Positions 36,474 through 46,880 of a DNA stretch of 64,000 nt are shown here, piece by piece; positions within the stretch are counted from its first letter, which is position 1; every line of letters starts with the position of its first letter. The position numbers were made by a program, and so were the translations under genes. The stretch spans positions 79,946 to 143,945 of the forward strand of contig NZ_JAENHM010000051.1 in assembly GCF_016595245.1 (NCBI RefSeq). Direction: 5' to 3'. Below the pieces are notes generated by a model. The model ran no database searches and was not told the DNA's origin. It was given only the letters and a program-made list of their open reading frames with translations. This stretch comes from Azospirillum endophyticum. Its GTDB lineage: Bacteria > Pseudomonadota > Alphaproteobacteria > Azospirillales > Azospirillaceae.

Positions 36474-36530
36474 GGCATATAGGGGCCGTATATTTTCCGG
36501 CACCGCCGCCCCCCATCGAATTTATACGCG
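36474..36530 (+). promoter_or_regulatory. Kdp-type upstream element, copy 2 (kdp operon)
   Basis: GGCATAT-N8-TATATTT followed by CCCCCCATCG and AATTTATACG, matching copy 1 at 36088. It lies about 150 bp before the first kdp small ORF and is the likely promoter/operator of the kdp operon. Confidence 0.55.
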
Positions 36531-36682
36531 GCTCCGGCTCATCTTCGCAGGGCCGGACCTCCCGCCGCCGCCATGGCGAGGGGAGGCTCCGGCCCTGTTC
36601 CGCTTGACCCATGTTATCCCGCCGGCACCGAAGCGGCGCGATGATCGGGGCCAGGGGGAGCGCAATCCCGGAGACCCGAACC

Positions 36683-36766
36683 ATGCTCGACATCCTGTTC
36701 CTGGCGCTCACCGTCGGCTTCTTCGCAGCGGCGGTCGCCTATGTCCATGCCTGCGACCGGCTGTGA
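36683..36766 (+). CDS. 27-residue membrane peptide preceding kdpF
   Basis: Starts MLDILFLALTVGFFAAAV and ends HACDRL, so it is one hydrophobic helix with a short polar C-terminus. GGAGACCC lies upstream of the ATG, and it ends 13 bp before kdpF. It is not KdpF, which follows as a separate 29-residue gene. Similar ultra-short helices are, as far as I recall, found before kdpF in other bacteria without a name. It may be an extra accessory subunit of KdpFABC. Confidence 0.6.
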   Translation: MLDILFLALTVGFFAAAVAYVHACDRL

Positions 36767-36779
36767 GGGGGACGGCGCC

Positions 36780-36869
36780 ATGACCCTCGACTATGCCCTG
36801 GCCGGCCTGGTGACCGCCGGGCTGCTGGCCTATCTGGTCTATGCCCTGATCCGCCCCGAACGGTTCTGA
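36780..36869 (+). CDS. kdpF: K+-transporting ATPase small subunit KdpF
   Basis: 29 residues, one transmembrane helix, starting [10 protein letters not shown] and ending YALIRPERF, the recognisable KdpF C-terminus. It stabilises the KdpABC complex. It lies 13 bp before kdpA. Confidence 0.85.
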   Translation: MTLDYALAGLVTAGLLAYLVYALIRPERF

Positions 36870-36882
36870 GGAGTCCCATCCC

Positions 36883-38592
36883 ATGACCGTCAACGGCTGG
36901 ATCCAGATCCTGGTCTTCCTCGCCCTGGTCGTCGCGGTGACGCGGCCGCTGGGCGGCTTCATGACGCGCGTCTTCACCGGCGAGCGCACCCTGCTCTCCC
37001 CCATCCTCGGCCCCGTCGAACGCGGGCTCTACCGGCTGGCCGGCGTCGACGAGCGCGCCGAGCAGCATTGGGTGACCTATGCCGTGTCGATGCTGCTGTT
37101 CAGCGCCGCCGGCATGCTGCTGCTCTATGCCCTGCAGCGCCTGCAGGACGTGCTGCCGCTGAACCCGCTGGGCATGGCGGCGGTGCCGGCCGACCTCGCC
37201 TTCAACACCGCGGCCAGCTTCACCACCAACACCAACTGGCAGAATTACGGCGGCGAGACCACCATGGGCAATCTGGTCCAGATGGCCGGGCTGACCTTCC
37301 ACAACTACGTCTCGGCCGCCACCGGCGTCGCGCTGGCGGTGGCGCTGGTCCGTGGCTTCGCCCGCGCGTCGGCCCGCACGGTCGGCAATTTCTGGGTCGA
37401 CCTGACCCGCTGCACCCTCTACGTCCTGCTGCCGCTGTGCCTCGTCTATGCGCTGTTCCTGGTCTGGCAGGGCGTGCCGCAGACGCTGGCAGGCGCCGTC
37501 GACGCCACCACTCTGGAGGGGGCGAAGCAGACCCTCTCCCTCGGCCCCGTCGCCTCGCAGGAGGCGATCAAGATGCTGGGCACCAACGGCGGCGGCTTCT
37601 TCAACGCCAATTCCGCCCATCCCTTCGAGAACCCCAACGCGCTGACCAATCTCGTCCAGATGCTGTCGATCTTCGCGCTGGGCGCCGGGCTGACCAACCT
37701 GTTCGGCCGGATGGTCGGTGACGAGCGCCAGGGCTGGGCGATCCTCGCCGCCATGGGCCTGCTCTTCGTTGCCGGCGTCTGCGTCGCCTATTGGGCCGAG
37801 GCCCAGGCGAACCCGGCCTTCGCATCCTTCGGCATCGACGGGGCTGCCGGCAACATGGAGGGCAAGGAGACCCGATTCGGCATCGCCGCGACCGCGCTGT
37901 TCGCCACCGTCACCACCGCCGCCTCCTGCGGCGCGGTGAACGCCATGCATGACAGCTTCATGCCGCTGGGCGGCATGGTACCGATGATCAACATGATGCT
38001 GGGCGAGATCATCGTCGGCGGCGTCGGCGCCGGACTCTACGGCATGCTGCTGTTCGCCATCGTCGCGCTGTTCGTCGCCGGGCTGATGGTCGGCCGCACC
38101 CCGGAATATCTCGGCAAGAAGCTGGAGGCGAAGGAGGTCAAGATGACCATGCTCGCCATCCTCTGCCTGCCGCTGATGATGCTGGGCTTCACCGCCGTCG
38201 CGGTGGTGCTCGACACCGGCACCGCGTCGATGGCCAATGCCGGGCCGCACGGCTTCTCCGAGGCGCTCTACGCCTATGTCTCGGGTGCCGCCAACAACGG
38301 CAGCGCCTTCGGCGGGCTGACCGGCAACACGCCCTGGTACAACGTCACGCTGGCCGTCGCCATGCTGGTCGGCCGCTTCCTGGTCATCGTGCCGATGATG
38401 GCGATCGCCGGCTCGCTGGCGGCCAAGGCCCGTGCCCCGGTCTCGGCCGGCACCTTCCCCACCCATGACGGGCTGTTCGTCGGGCTGCTGGTCGGCGTCA
38501 TCCTGATCGTCGGCGGCCTCACCTTCTTCCCGGCTCTCGCCCTCGGCCCGGTGGTCGAGCATCTGGCGATGACCGCCGGCACCCTCTTCTGA
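36883..38592 (+). CDS. kdpA: K+-transporting ATPase subunit A
   Basis: 569 residues with about 10 transmembrane helices. The four selectivity-filter-type loops are visible: [53 protein letters not shown] and [13 protein letters not shown]. KdpA is the K+-channel-like subunit through which K+ enters before ATP-driven transport by KdpB. GGAG precedes the ATG. Confidence 0.97.
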   Translation: MTVNGWIQILVFLALVVAVTRPLGGFMTRVFTGERTLLSPILGPVERGLYRLAGVDERAEQHWVTYAVSMLLFSAAGMLLLYALQRLQDVLPLNPLGMAAVPADLAFNTAASFTTNTNWQNYGGETTMGNLVQMAGLTFHNYVSAATGVALAVALVRGFARASARTVGNFWVDLTRCTLYVLLPLCLVYALFLVWQGVPQTLAGAVDATTLEGAKQTLSLGPVASQEAIKMLGTNGGGFFNANSAHPFENPNALTNLVQMLSIFALGAGLTNLFGRMVGDERQGWAILAAMGLLFVAGVCVAYWAEAQANPAFASFGIDGAAGNMEGKETRFGIAATALFATVTTAASCGAVNAMHDSFMPLGGMVPMINMMLGEIIVGGVGAGLYGMLLFAIVALFVAGLMVGRTPEYLGKKLEAKEVKMTMLAILCLPLMMLGFTAVAVVLDTGTASMANAGPHGFSEALYAYVSGAANNGSAFGGLTGNTPWYNVTLAVAMLVGRFLVIVPMMAIAGSLAAKARAPVSAGTFPTHDGLFVGLLVGVILIVGGLTFFPALALGPVVEHLAMTAGTLF

Positions 38593-38606
38593 TCGGGAAC
38601 GCTCCC

Positions 38607-40715
38607 ATGCATGCCAAAAGCAAACGGTTGGGCCGGTCTTCAGCCAGCACCCTGCTGGACCCCGCCATCCTGGTGCCGGCCATCGGCGGCTCGATCGCCA
38701 AGCTCTCCCCGCGCCAGATGATCCGCAACCCGGTGATGTTCTGCGTCGAGGTGGTGGCGGCGCTCACCACCCTGCTGGTCCTGCGCGATGCCGTCACCGG
38801 AGCCGGGGTTTCCGGCTTCGCCGTCCAGATCGTCGTCTGGCTGTGGTTCACGCTGATCTTCGCCAACTTCGCCGAGGCGGTGGCGGAGGGGCGCGGCAAG
38901 GCCCAGGCCGCCAGCCTGCGCAAGACCCGCACCGAGACCAGCGCCAGGAAGCTGGAGAACGGCACAATCCGCATGGTGCCCGCCACCGCCCTCAAGCCCG
39001 GCGACCTCGTGCTGGTCGAGGCCGGCGACATCATCCCGTCCGACGGCGAGGTGGTGGAGGGCGTCGCCTCGGTCAACGAGGCCGCCATCACCGGTGAATC
39101 CGCCCCCGTCATCCGCGAGAGCGGCGGCGACCGCTCGGCGGTCACCGGCGGGACCCAGGTGCTGTCCGACCGGATCACGGTGCGGATCACCGCCGCGTCC
39201 GGCTCGACCTTCCTCGACCGCATGATTGCGCTGGTGGAAGGCGCCCAGCGCCAGAAGACCCCCAACGAGATCGCGCTGAACATCCTGCTGGCCGGGCTGA
39301 CCATCGTCTTCGTCATCGCGGTGGCGACGATTCCCAGCTTCGCCGCCTATGCCGGCGGCTCGGTCGGCGTGCTGGTGCTGGTGGCGCTGTTCGTCACGCT
39401 GATCCCGACCACCATCGGCGCGCTCTTGTCGGCCATCGGCATCGCCGGCATGGACCGTCTGGTCCGCTTCAACGTGCTTGCCATGTCCGGCCGGGCGGTG
39501 GAGGCGGCGGGCGACGTCGACACGCTGCTGCTCGACAAGACCGGCACCATCACGCTGGGCAACCGCCAGGCCGCCGAGTTCCTGCCGGTCGCCGGCGTCG
39601 GCGAGGAGGAACTGGCCGACGCCGCCCAGCTCGCCTCGCTGGCCGACGAGACGCCGGAAGGCCGCTCCATCGTCGTGCTCGCCAAGGAGGAATACGGCAT
39701 CCGCGCCCGCAAAATGGAGGAGATGCAGGCCCACTTCGTCCCCTTCACCGCCCAGACCCGCATCAGCGGCATCGACACCGGCGGCACGGTGATCCGCAAG
39801 GGCGCGGTGGATGCGGTGCTGGCCCATGTCGGCGGATCGCAGCGCGTCGCGGTGGCCGGCGGCCGTTCTGTCGCGGCCCTGCATCCGGCCGCCGCCCCGG
39901 CGGAGCGCGAGATCCTCGCGATATCCGAACGGGTGGCCAAGGCTGGCGGCACGCCGCTGGCGGTGGCGCGCGACGGCCGGCTGCTCGGCGTCATCCATCT
40001 GAAGGACATCGTCAAGGGCGGCATCCGCGAGCGCTTCGCCGCCCTGCGCCAGATGGGCATCCGCACGGTGATGATCACCGGCGACAACCCGATGACCGCT
40101 GCCGCCATCGCCGCCGAGGCCGGGGTGGACGATTTCCTCGCCCAGGCGACGCCGGAGGCCAAGCTGCAGCTGATCCGCGACGAGCAGGCGAAGGGCAAGC
40201 TGGTCGCCATGTGCGGCGACGGCACCAACGACGCGCCGGCCTTGGCCCAGGCCGATGTCGGGGTGGCGATGAACACCGGCACGGTGGCGGCGCGCGAGGC
40301 CGGCAACATGGTCGACCTCGACAGCGACCCGACCAAGCTGATCGAGATCGTCGAGATCGGCAAGCAGCTGCTGATGACCCGAGGCGCGCTGACCACCTTC
40401 TCGATCGCCAACGACGTGGCGAAGTATTTCGCCATCATCCCGGCGATGTTCCTCGCTTTCTATCCGCAGCTCCAGGCGCTGAACGTGATGGGGCTGCACA
40501 GCCCGGAGAGCGCCATCCTCTCGGCGATCATCTTCAACGCGCTGATCATCGTGGCGCTGATCCCGCTGGCGCTGCGCGGCGTGCGCTACCGCGCGGTGGG
40601 GGCCGCCTCGCTGCTCCGCCGCAACCTGCTGATCTACGGCCTCGGCGGCCTCGTGGTGCCCTTCGCCGGCATCAAGGCGATCGACCTGATCGTCACCGCC
40701 GCCGGCCTGGTTTGA
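38607..40715 (+). CDS. kdpB: K+-transporting P-type ATPase subunit B
   Basis: 702 residues. P-type ATPase: TGESAPV actuator motif, phosphorylated Asp310 in [12 protein letters not shown], nucleotide-domain KGAVDAV, and hinge [18 protein letters not shown]. It hydrolyses ATP to drive K+ uptake through KdpA. The start is ATG 38607, 14 bp after kdpA. Confidence 0.97.
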   Translation: MHAKSKRLGRSSASTLLDPAILVPAIGGSIAKLSPRQMIRNPVMFCVEVVAALTTLLVLRDAVTGAGVSGFAVQIVVWLWFTLIFANFAEAVAEGRGKAQAASLRKTRTETSARKLENGTIRMVPATALKPGDLVLVEAGDIIPSDGEVVEGVASVNEAAITGESAPVIRESGGDRSAVTGGTQVLSDRITVRITAASGSTFLDRMIALVEGAQRQKTPNEIALNILLAGLTIVFVIAVATIPSFAAYAGGSVGVLVLVALFVTLIPTTIGALLSAIGIAGMDRLVRFNVLAMSGRAVEAAGDVDTLLLDKTGTITLGNRQAAEFLPVAGVGEEELADAAQLASLADETPEGRSIVVLAKEEYGIRARKMEEMQAHFVPFTAQTRISGIDTGGTVIRKGAVDAVLAHVGGSQRVAVAGGRSVAALHPAAAPAEREILAISERVAKAGGTPLAVARDGRLLGVIHLKDIVKGGIRERFAALRQMGIRTVMITGDNPMTAAAIAAEAGVDDFLAQATPEAKLQLIRDEQAKGKLVAMCGDGTNDAPALAQADVGVAMNTGTVAAREAGNMVDLDSDPTKLIEIVEIGKQLLMTRGALTTFSIANDVAKYFAIIPAMFLAFYPQLQALNVMGLHSPESAILSAIIFNALIIVALIPLALRGVRYRAVGAASLLRRNLLIYGLGGLVVPFAGIKAIDLIVTAAGLV

Positions 40716-40726
40716 GGAGCTTCCCT

Positions 40727-41347
40727 ATGCTGAAGGACCTGCGTCCCGCCCTGGTGATGACCGTCGCGCTGACGGCGATCACCGGGCTCGCCTACCCGCT
40801 GGCCGTCACCGGCGCCGCGCAAATCCTGTTCCCCCGTCAGGCCAACGGCAGCCTGATCGAGCGGAACGGGGCTATCGTCGGCTCCGCGCTGATCGGGCAG
40901 GATTTCACCGGCGAGCGCTATTTTCACCCGCGCCCGTCGGCGACCACCGGCGCCGACCCGGCCGATCCCACCAAGACCCTACCCGCCCCCTACAACGCGG
41001 CGAACTCGATGGGGTCCAACCTCGGCCCGACGAGCAAGGCGCTGGTCGACCGGGTCCAGGCCGACGCCGAAAAGCTGAAGGCGGAGAATCCCGGCGTGCC
41101 GGTCCCGGTGGAGCTGGTGACCACCTCGGGCAGCGGCCTCGACCCCGACCTGTCGCCGGCCGCCGCCGACTTCCAGGTACCGCGCGTCGCCAAGGCCCGC
41201 GGCCTGCCGGAAGACGCCGTGCGCAAGCTGGTCGCCGACACCACCGCGCCGCGCCGGCTGGGCTTCCTCGGCGAGCCGACCGTCAACGTGCTGGCGCTCA
41301 ACCTCGCCCTGGATGGGGCGGCCGGGAAGGCCGCGGGAATCCGGTAG
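40727..41347 (+). CDS. kdpC: K+-transporting ATPase subunit C
   Basis: 206 residues. One N-terminal membrane anchor (about 8-28), then a soluble domain with [30 protein letters not shown] and [14 protein letters not shown], the KdpC signature blocks. It stabilises the KdpABC complex and raises ATP affinity. GAGGAG precedes the ATG; kdpB ends 11 bp upstream. Confidence 0.96.
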   Translation: MLKDLRPALVMTVALTAITGLAYPLAVTGAAQILFPRQANGSLIERNGAIVGSALIGQDFTGERYFHPRPSATTGADPADPTKTLPAPYNAANSMGSNLGPTSKALVDRVQADAEKLKAENPGVPVPVELVTTSGSGLDPDLSPAAADFQVPRVAKARGLPEDAVRKLVADTTAPRRLGFLGEPTVNVLALNLALDGAAGKAAGIR

Positions 41348-41375
41348 CGGACTGTCAACGGGGCGGCGATAAATG

Positions 41376-41639
41376 GCCTCTCCCGCCCCGGGCTACGGCA
41401 TGCACAGATCTCGCGCTTGCGGCAGGAAAAGCATCTTAACATTGCGTGCAGCCCCTCTCCACTCGCGGGAGAGGGGTTGGGGTGAGGGGGCGCAAGTTTG
41501 ATTTCCACCGACCTCCGGCCGGCCGGCCCCTCATCCCAACCCTTCTCCCGCGAGGGGAGAAGGGCTATTCGCTAGAGAAAGTTGCATCTCGTTCGCAGAA
41601 GCGAGATCTGTGCATGCCGTAGCCCGCCCCGGGAGAGGG
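41376..41639. repeat. Nested repeat region between kdpC and kdpD, including a 230-bp MITE-like insertion
   Basis: A CCTCTCCC...GGGAGAGGG palindrome like those at 7350 and 10061 is split by 41393-41622. The insert has 22-bp perfect terminal inverted repeats (41393-41414 and 41601-41622; CTACGGCATGCACAGATC at the left tip) and an internal pair of inverted GGAGAGGGG units (41449-41490, 41519-41565). It is flanked by the 11-bp direct repeat CCCGCCCCGGG (41382-41392, 41623-41633). It has no coding capacity. Confidence 0.85.
41393..41622. mobile_element. Non-autonomous MITE-like element
   Basis: 230 bp, 22-bp perfect terminal inverted repeats and an 11-bp flanking direct repeat, with no ORF of its own. 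The direct repeat length would suit IS4-group-like target duplication, but no related transposase gene is in the window. Confidence 0.7.
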
Positions 41640-41760
41640 CGACATAGGCTATGCGACCGCCGTGTCGGCCACGGTTACATTTCGGCCGAACACTGAATCG
41701 GCTATCAGTTAAAGGTGCCGACGGGACGAACGGGCGCCGAGGCCGCAATGGGACGATGCC

Positions 41761-44514
41761 ATGAGCGATGAACATGTTGACCGCGGCCATGGCGACCGTA
41801 CCGGACGGCCCTCCCCCGACGCGCTGCTGCGCCAGGCGGCGAAGGAGGCGCAGGGGCGGCTCAAGATCTTCCTCGGTGCCGCCCCCGGCGTCGGCAAGAC
41901 CTTCGAGATGCTACAGACCGCCCATGCCAAGCGGCGCGACGGCGCCGACATCGTCGTCGGGGTGGTGGAAACCCATGGCCGGCGCGAGACGGAGGCGCTG
42001 GTCGCCGGGCTGGAAATCGTTCCGCGCCGCAGGATCGAACACAAGGGCCATGTCCTGAGCGAGATGGACGTGGACGCCATCCTCGCCCGCCGGCCGAAGA
42101 TCGTGCTGGTCGACGAGCTGGCCCACACCAACGCCCCCGGCGGCCGCCATCCCAAGCGCTATCTCGACGTCGAGGAGCTGCTGGCGGCCGGCATCGACGT
42201 CTACAGCACCCTGAACATCCAGCATGTCGAGAGCCTGAACGACGTCGTCGCCAAGATCACCCGCGTCCGGGTCCGCGAGACGGTGCCGGATTCGATCCTC
42301 GACCGGGCCGACGACATCGAGGTCGTCGACATCGCGCCCGACGACCTGATCCAGCGCCTGCAACAGGGGAAGGTCTATGTCCCGCGCACGGCCGAGCGGG
42401 CGATCCGCCATTATTTCTCGCCCGGCAACCTGACCGCGCTGCGCGAACTGGCACTGCGGCGCACGGCCGACCGCGTCGACGAGCAGCTTCTGACCCACAT
42501 GCAGGCGCACGCGATCCCAGGACCCTGGGCGGCCGGCGAACGCCTGCTGGTCTGCGTCAACGAGGATGCCGGCGGCGTCGCCCTGGTCCGCTATGCCCGG
42601 CGCCAGGCCGAGCGGCTGCGCGCCCGCTGGGGCGCCATCCATGTCGAGACGAGCCGGGCGCTGCGCTTGAGCGAGGCCGAGCGCGACCGCATCGCCGACA
42701 CGTTGCGCTTGGTCGAACGGCTGGGCGGCGAGGCGGTCACGGTCCCCGGCAGCGATGTCGCCGACACCGTGGTCGAGCATGCGCTGGCCAACAACGTCAC
42801 GCACATCGTCATCGCCAAGTCCGGGCGTTCGCGCTGGTCCGAACTGCTGCAGGTCTCGGTGGCGCACAGCCTGATCCGCCGGGCCGGCGACATCAGCGTG
42901 CATGTGATCGCCGCCGGTGCCGACGCGCCGGTTCCCGCCAGGACGGTCAGGACCGAAGCGGCCGGGCAGCGGGCCTTCGCCTGGTGGCCCTATGCCGCCA
43001 GCACCGGCTATGTCGCGGCGGCGCTCGGTGTCGGCCATGTGCTGCACCGGGTGCTGGCCCTCAACAACATGGCGCTGGTCTTCCTGACCGCCGTGCTGGC
43101 GAGCGCCGTCACCGGCGGGCTGGCGCCGTCGCTCTATGCCAGCGTCATCAGCGTCCTGGCCTTCAACTATTTCTTCCTGCCGCCGCTCTACACCTTCACC
43201 ATTTCCGATCCCGAGAACATCGTCGCCTTGCTGGTCTTCGCCGTCGTTTCGGTGATCGCCAGCAACCTGACCGCCCGTGTCCGCGCCCAGGCGGTGACGG
43301 CGCGGCTGCGCGCCAGGACGACGGAGGACCTCTACCGGTTCAGCCGCAAGCTGGCCGGCGTGGTCACCATGGACGACCTGCTGTGGGCCACCGCCTATCA
43401 GATCGCCGCCATGCTGAAGGTCCATGTCGTGCTGCTGCTGCCCGAGGGCAGCCCCGGGGAGGGTGGCCTGGCGGTCCGGGCCGGCTATCCGCCGGAGGAT
43501 GTCATCGAGGATGCCGATCTGGCCGCGGCTGTCTGGGCGTGGGAGAACAACCGGCCGACCGGCAAAGGAGCCGACACGCTGCCCGGCGCCAAGTGGCTGT
43601 TCCTGCCGATGCGCACCGGGCGGGGCGTCGTCGGCGTGGTCGGCATCGACACCGGCGGTGGGAAGGGACGGGCGGGCGGCTTCCTGACACCGGATCAACG
43701 CAGGCTTCTCGACGCCCTGATCGATCAGGCGGCGCTGGCGGTCGAGCGGGTGACGCTGGCCGAGGATGTCGACCGCACCAAGCTGGCGGCCGAGACCGAG
43801 CGCCTGCGCTCGGCCCTGCTCACCTCCATCTCGCACGACCTGCGCACGCCGCTGGCCTCCATCCTCGGCTCGGCGACCAGCCTCGTCAGCTACGGGCCGA
43901 TGATGGACGAGGCCGACCGGCGGGATCTGGCGGCGACGATCCAGGAGGAGGCGGAACGCCTCAACCGCTTCATCGCCAATTTGCTCGACATGACGCGGCT
44001 GGAATCCGGGGCCATCCGGCCGCGCACCGGGGCGGTCGACCTGTCCGAGGTGGTCGGCAGCGCGCTGGAGCGGATGTCGCGCATCCTCGCCGGCCATCGG
44101 GTGGAGGTCGATCTCGCCGCCGGCCTGCCGATGGTGGACATCGATGCGGTGCTGATCGAGCAGGCGCTGTTCAACCTGCTGGACAATGCCGGAAAATACG
44201 CGCCGGCCGGTTCGCTGATCACCGTGCGGGGCCGGCAGGACGGCGGCTTCGTCCGCATCGAGGTTCTGGACGAGGGTGGCGGCCTTCCGCCGGAGGATGT
44301 CGAGCGGATCTTCGACAAGTTCTACCGCGTCCACGCCCAGGACCGGCAGCGCGCCGGCACCGGGCTGGGGCTGGCGATCTGCCGGGGCTTCGTCGAGGCG
44401 ATGGGCGGGACCGTGACCGCCGGCAACCGCCGGGACCGCAGCGGCGCCGTCTTCACCCTGACCCTTCCCAAGGCCGCCGACCTGTCCGGATACGAGGAGG
44501 AAGCCGCAGCATGA
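41761..44514 (+). CDS. kdpD: Sensor histidine kinase KdpD
   Basis: 917 residues. KdpD N-terminal domain with Walker [10 protein letters not shown] (39-47) and [10 protein letters not shown]; a universal-stress-protein-like domain (about 255-390, [12 protein letters not shown]); four membrane helices (about 408-510); a GAF domain; and HisKA with His692 in [11 protein letters not shown] plus HATPase ([20 protein letters not shown]). It senses low K+ or high ionic strength and phosphorylates KdpE. Separated from kdpC by 413 bp of nested repeats, so it may need its own promoter. Confidence 0.97.
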   Translation: MSDEHVDRGHGDRTGRPSPDALLRQAAKEAQGRLKIFLGAAPGVGKTFEMLQTAHAKRRDGADIVVGVVETHGRRETEALVAGLEIVPRRRIEHKGHVLSEMDVDAILARRPKIVLVDELAHTNAPGGRHPKRYLDVEELLAAGIDVYSTLNIQHVESLNDVVAKITRVRVRETVPDSILDRADDIEVVDIAPDDLIQRLQQGKVYVPRTAERAIRHYFSPGNLTALRELALRRTADRVDEQLLTHMQAHAIPGPWAAGERLLVCVNEDAGGVALVRYARRQAERLRARWGAIHVETSRALRLSEAERDRIADTLRLVERLGGEAVTVPGSDVADTVVEHALANNVTHIVIAKSGRSRWSELLQVSVAHSLIRRAGDISVHVIAAGADAPVPARTVRTEAAGQRAFAWWPYAASTGYVAAALGVGHVLHRVLALNNMALVFLTAVLASAVTGGLAPSLYASVISVLAFNYFFLPPLYTFTISDPENIVALLVFAVVSVIASNLTARVRAQAVTARLRARTTEDLYRFSRKLAGVVTMDDLLWATAYQIAAMLKVHVVLLLPEGSPGEGGLAVRAGYPPEDVIEDADLAAAVWAWENNRPTGKGADTLPGAKWLFLPMRTGRGVVGVVGIDTGGGKGRAGGFLTPDQRRLLDALIDQAALAVERVTLAEDVDRTKLAAETERLRSALLTSISHDLRTPLASILGSATSLVSYGPMMDEADRRDLAATIQEEAERLNRFIANLLDMTRLESGAIRPRTGAVDLSEVVGSALERMSRILAGHRVEVDLAAGLPMVDIDAVLIEQALFNLLDNAGKYAPAGSLITVRGRQDGGFVRIEVLDEGGGLPPEDVERIFDKFYRVHAQDRQRAGTGLGLAICRGFVEAMGGTVTAGNRRDRSGAVFTLTLPKAADLSGYEEEAAA

Positions 44515-45209
44515 AATCGGACTCGAACCCGTTGCGCGTTCTCGTCGTCGATGACGAGCCGCCGATCCGGCGTTTCCTGCGCACCAGCCTGACCGCCCAG
44601 GGATACGACATCGTCGAGGCCGAGGACGGGACCAAGGCGCTGGAGGAGGTGCGCCGGCGGTCTCCCGATCTGCTGGTGCTCGATCTCGGGCTCCCGGGCA
44701 TCGACGGGCTGGAGGTGATCCGGCGCCTGCGCGGCAGCGGTGTCTCCCTGCCGATCATCGTGCTGTCCAGCCGGGTGGACGAGGCCGGCAAGGTCGAGGC
44801 GCTCGACCTCGGAGCCGACGATTACGTGACCAAGCCCTTCGGGGTCGAGGAACTGCTGGCCCGCATCCGCACGGCCATGCGCCACAAGCTGCAGCAGCAG
44901 GGGGAACGGCCGCTGTTCCGCAGCGGCGACCTGACGGTCGATCTGGTCCGCCGCATCGTCACCGTGCGCGGCGAGGAGGTGAAGCTGTCGCCGCGCGAAT
45001 ACGACCTGCTCCGGCTTCTGGTGGCACATGCCGGCAAGGTGCTGACCCACCGCCTGATCCTCAAGGAGGTGTGGGGCGGTGAAACCGACATCCAGTATCT
45101 GCGGATCTACATCCGCCAGCTGCGGCAGAAGATCGAACCCGATCCGGAACGCCCCCACCACATCCTGACCGAGACCGGGGTCGGCTACCGGCTGCGGGGG
45201 CCGGACTGA
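44511..45209 (+). CDS. kdpE: Response regulator KdpE
   Basis: 232 residues, OmpR/PhoB type. Receiver with [10 protein letters not shown], phospho-Asp58 in [13 protein letters not shown] and Lys in YVTKPFG; C-terminal winged helix with [13 protein letters not shown] and [19 protein letters not shown]. The ATG overlaps the kdpD stop (ATGA). It activates the kdp operon; the repeated GGCATAT-N8-TATATTT elements upstream of kdp are candidate sites. Confidence 0.96.
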   Translation: MKSDSNPLRVLVVDDEPPIRRFLRTSLTAQGYDIVEAEDGTKALEEVRRRSPDLLVLDLGLPGIDGLEVIRRLRGSGVSLPIIVLSSRVDEAGKVEALDLGADDYVTKPFGVEELLARIRTAMRHKLQQQGERPLFRSGDLTVDLVRRIVTVRGEEVKLSPREYDLLRLLVAHAGKVLTHRLILKEVWGGETDIQYLRIYIRQLRQKIEPDPERPHHILTETGVGYRLRGPD

Positions 45210-45250
45210 TGGACAAGATTCGGGGCTGGTGATGTTGCTTTTATCGTCGT

Positions 45251-46183
45251 CTATTCTGGAATATGCAGAGTGATTTCTTTTCCATCTTCATCGAAAGTCA
45301 GGCCAAGATTGTTTATTGTTCTATGATCAATCCCTATATTGATTAACACTCTGGTTGCCATGCCATTTTGTTTCTTGATGTAAGAGTATCCATTTTCTTT
45401 TTCGAGCTCGTTTTTGTCAACGAGGCTTGTTAAGGATAATCGGGCATTTTTCAAGGAAAGCGCCAGTGTAAGCAGGATGTTTCTAATGCATATTTGTTTG
45501 ACGGGAATAGGAGTATCTTTATTCCAGTATCTGAGCTCCAATGTCGCGTCTCTTGAGGCTTTGAGGTAGGTGTAAAATCGCGTGATGCGTTTTATGGATT
45601 TCTGGTCGAGTGCGCCGATCTCATGGCTGTGCTTTTGCCACAGATCAAAGTAGTTCTCCGACCTTGCTTGATAAGGTGACGCATCAATGCCCGCGTAATC
45701 CAACTCGCCATACAGAGCTTCAAAGCGTTTCCATAGATCAAATTGGTCGATAACGTTGCAGATGGCCAGGATGTCGGCAACGAACATATCGGCAAAGCCA
45801 AGTCTTTTCGTCGCACTCTCAATCGTCATCCCAATCGTTTTCACCATAAATCCTATAGCTGCCATGTACAATCCGAAATATCCAGATAGAAAGGCAAGGT
45901 TAAGCGGAGGTCGTGTTTCTCCAAAAAGTAGATATAGCAAAACTAGAACAATCAATAATATTAAACCTAATGATGCAACTCCAATCCATATTGATATGTA
46001 TATCATAAGGTCATGGATGTGATCCGATGACGCTCGTCTTCCAGGAATTAGGCGATTGACCTTAATTGCGACAAATCTTGCATAGGATGATAGTTCAGTT
46101 CTTGCATGACCATGGCTATGGTTGACTTTCGATATGGTCATTGGCTTCCATTCTCCTGATGACGATACCTTTCCGAATTGCAT
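45251..46183 (-). CDS. AT-rich gene for a two-TM membrane protein of unknown function
   Basis: 310 residues. Two adjacent hydrophobic helices (about 62-88 and 97-115; the first contains SLGLILLIVLVLLYLLFG) split a basic N-terminus from a cytosolic domain of about 190 residues rich in Asp, Lys and Tyr. No motif recognised. Base composition and codon use (many A/T-ending codons, AAT, ATA, TTT) differ sharply from every neighbour, a strong sign of transfer. The start at 46183 is uncertain; ATG 46141 is an alternative. Convergent with kdpE, followed on its 5' side by about 700 bp of non-coding AT-rich DNA. Confidence 0.65.
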   Translation of the reverse strand: MQFGKVSSSGEWKPMTISKVNHSHGHARTELSSYARFVAIKVNRLIPGRRASSDHIHDLMIYISIWIGVASLGLILLIVLVLLYLLFGETRPPLNLAFLSGYFGLYMAAIGFMVKTIGMTIESATKRLGFADMFVADILAICNVIDQFDLWKRFEALYGELDYAGIDASPYQARSENYFDLWQKHSHEIGALDQKSIKRITRFYTYLKASRDATLELRYWNKDTPIPVKQICIRNILLTLALSLKNARLSLTSLVDKNELEKENGYSYIKKQNGMATRVLINIGIDHRTINNLGLTFDEDGKEITLHIPE

Positions 46184-46880
46184 CTCAATTATTTTGAAAT
46201 CGATGCTCGCCGAATCCTGTTATCTGATTTTGTTTTGTCATATCCCATCGTTCCCCTGGCAAGTGCGGTGGCCGGATCAAGAACCTCCGACGGATCATCG
46301 CCCACCGTGTAATCACAGTCGGATGTTTCACTGCTCATGCATGGGAGGATCGGCGGCATGTCCGTTCTGCTTCGCCTTGTCAGCCGATGGTGGAGTTTAG
46401 CAGGAATATGCCCTCTATGAGAGCGAAATGCTCCAGGCAAACCTTATGGCGCGTAAGTTCTGCCGAAGTGGATCTTGGATCCATATGCGGTAAGACTGTT
46501 GGTTGGGCGGCAAGGGCAGAAGGAACTCTCCTTTCAATAACGTCTTGAAGAATTCTGCAAACAAATTATTAGATGGCCGTATAGATTGCCGATATTACGT
46601 TTATTTGCCAAATTTTGCCCTGAATTAACAATATAAAGCAGCGGAAGCACAATATGCTGATTTGAGAATCGGATTAGCCCTTTACTGAAGATACCGAGAA
46701 AATGGAAATGCCGCCCGGAAATTTCGATGGCCCGCTTTCATCCGACGCATGGTTGAAAGCATTCGCTGCTGTCTGCCGTCAAGATGCACATGCGGCGCAA
46801 TATGGCAAAGCTGGGCCGGTATCGTTTCCGGCCCGGTCGGTCCGGAGTGCCGTTTCGGAGTTCGTACAGGAGAAGCGCAG
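46184..46880. other. AT-rich intergenic region
   Basis: About 700 bp between the divergent AT-rich gene and the DUF2252 gene. 46480-46690 is especially AT-rich. No ORF with support, no integrase, no tRNA and no clear repeat was seen. It likely belongs to the same foreign segment as 45251-46183. Confidence 0.5.

Noticed and set aside
38640..40499. 619-codon minus-strand frame opposite kdpB
   Set aside because: Antisense to an unmistakable P-type ATPase; rich in Gly, His and Gln without any domain.
41911..44334. 807-codon minus-strand frame opposite kdpD
   Set aside because: Antisense shadow of kdpD; no motif or signal.
46122..46400. 92-codon plus-strand frame in the AT-rich region
   Set aside because: Overlaps the 5' end of the minus-strand gene, has no ribosome binding site and no recognisable features.
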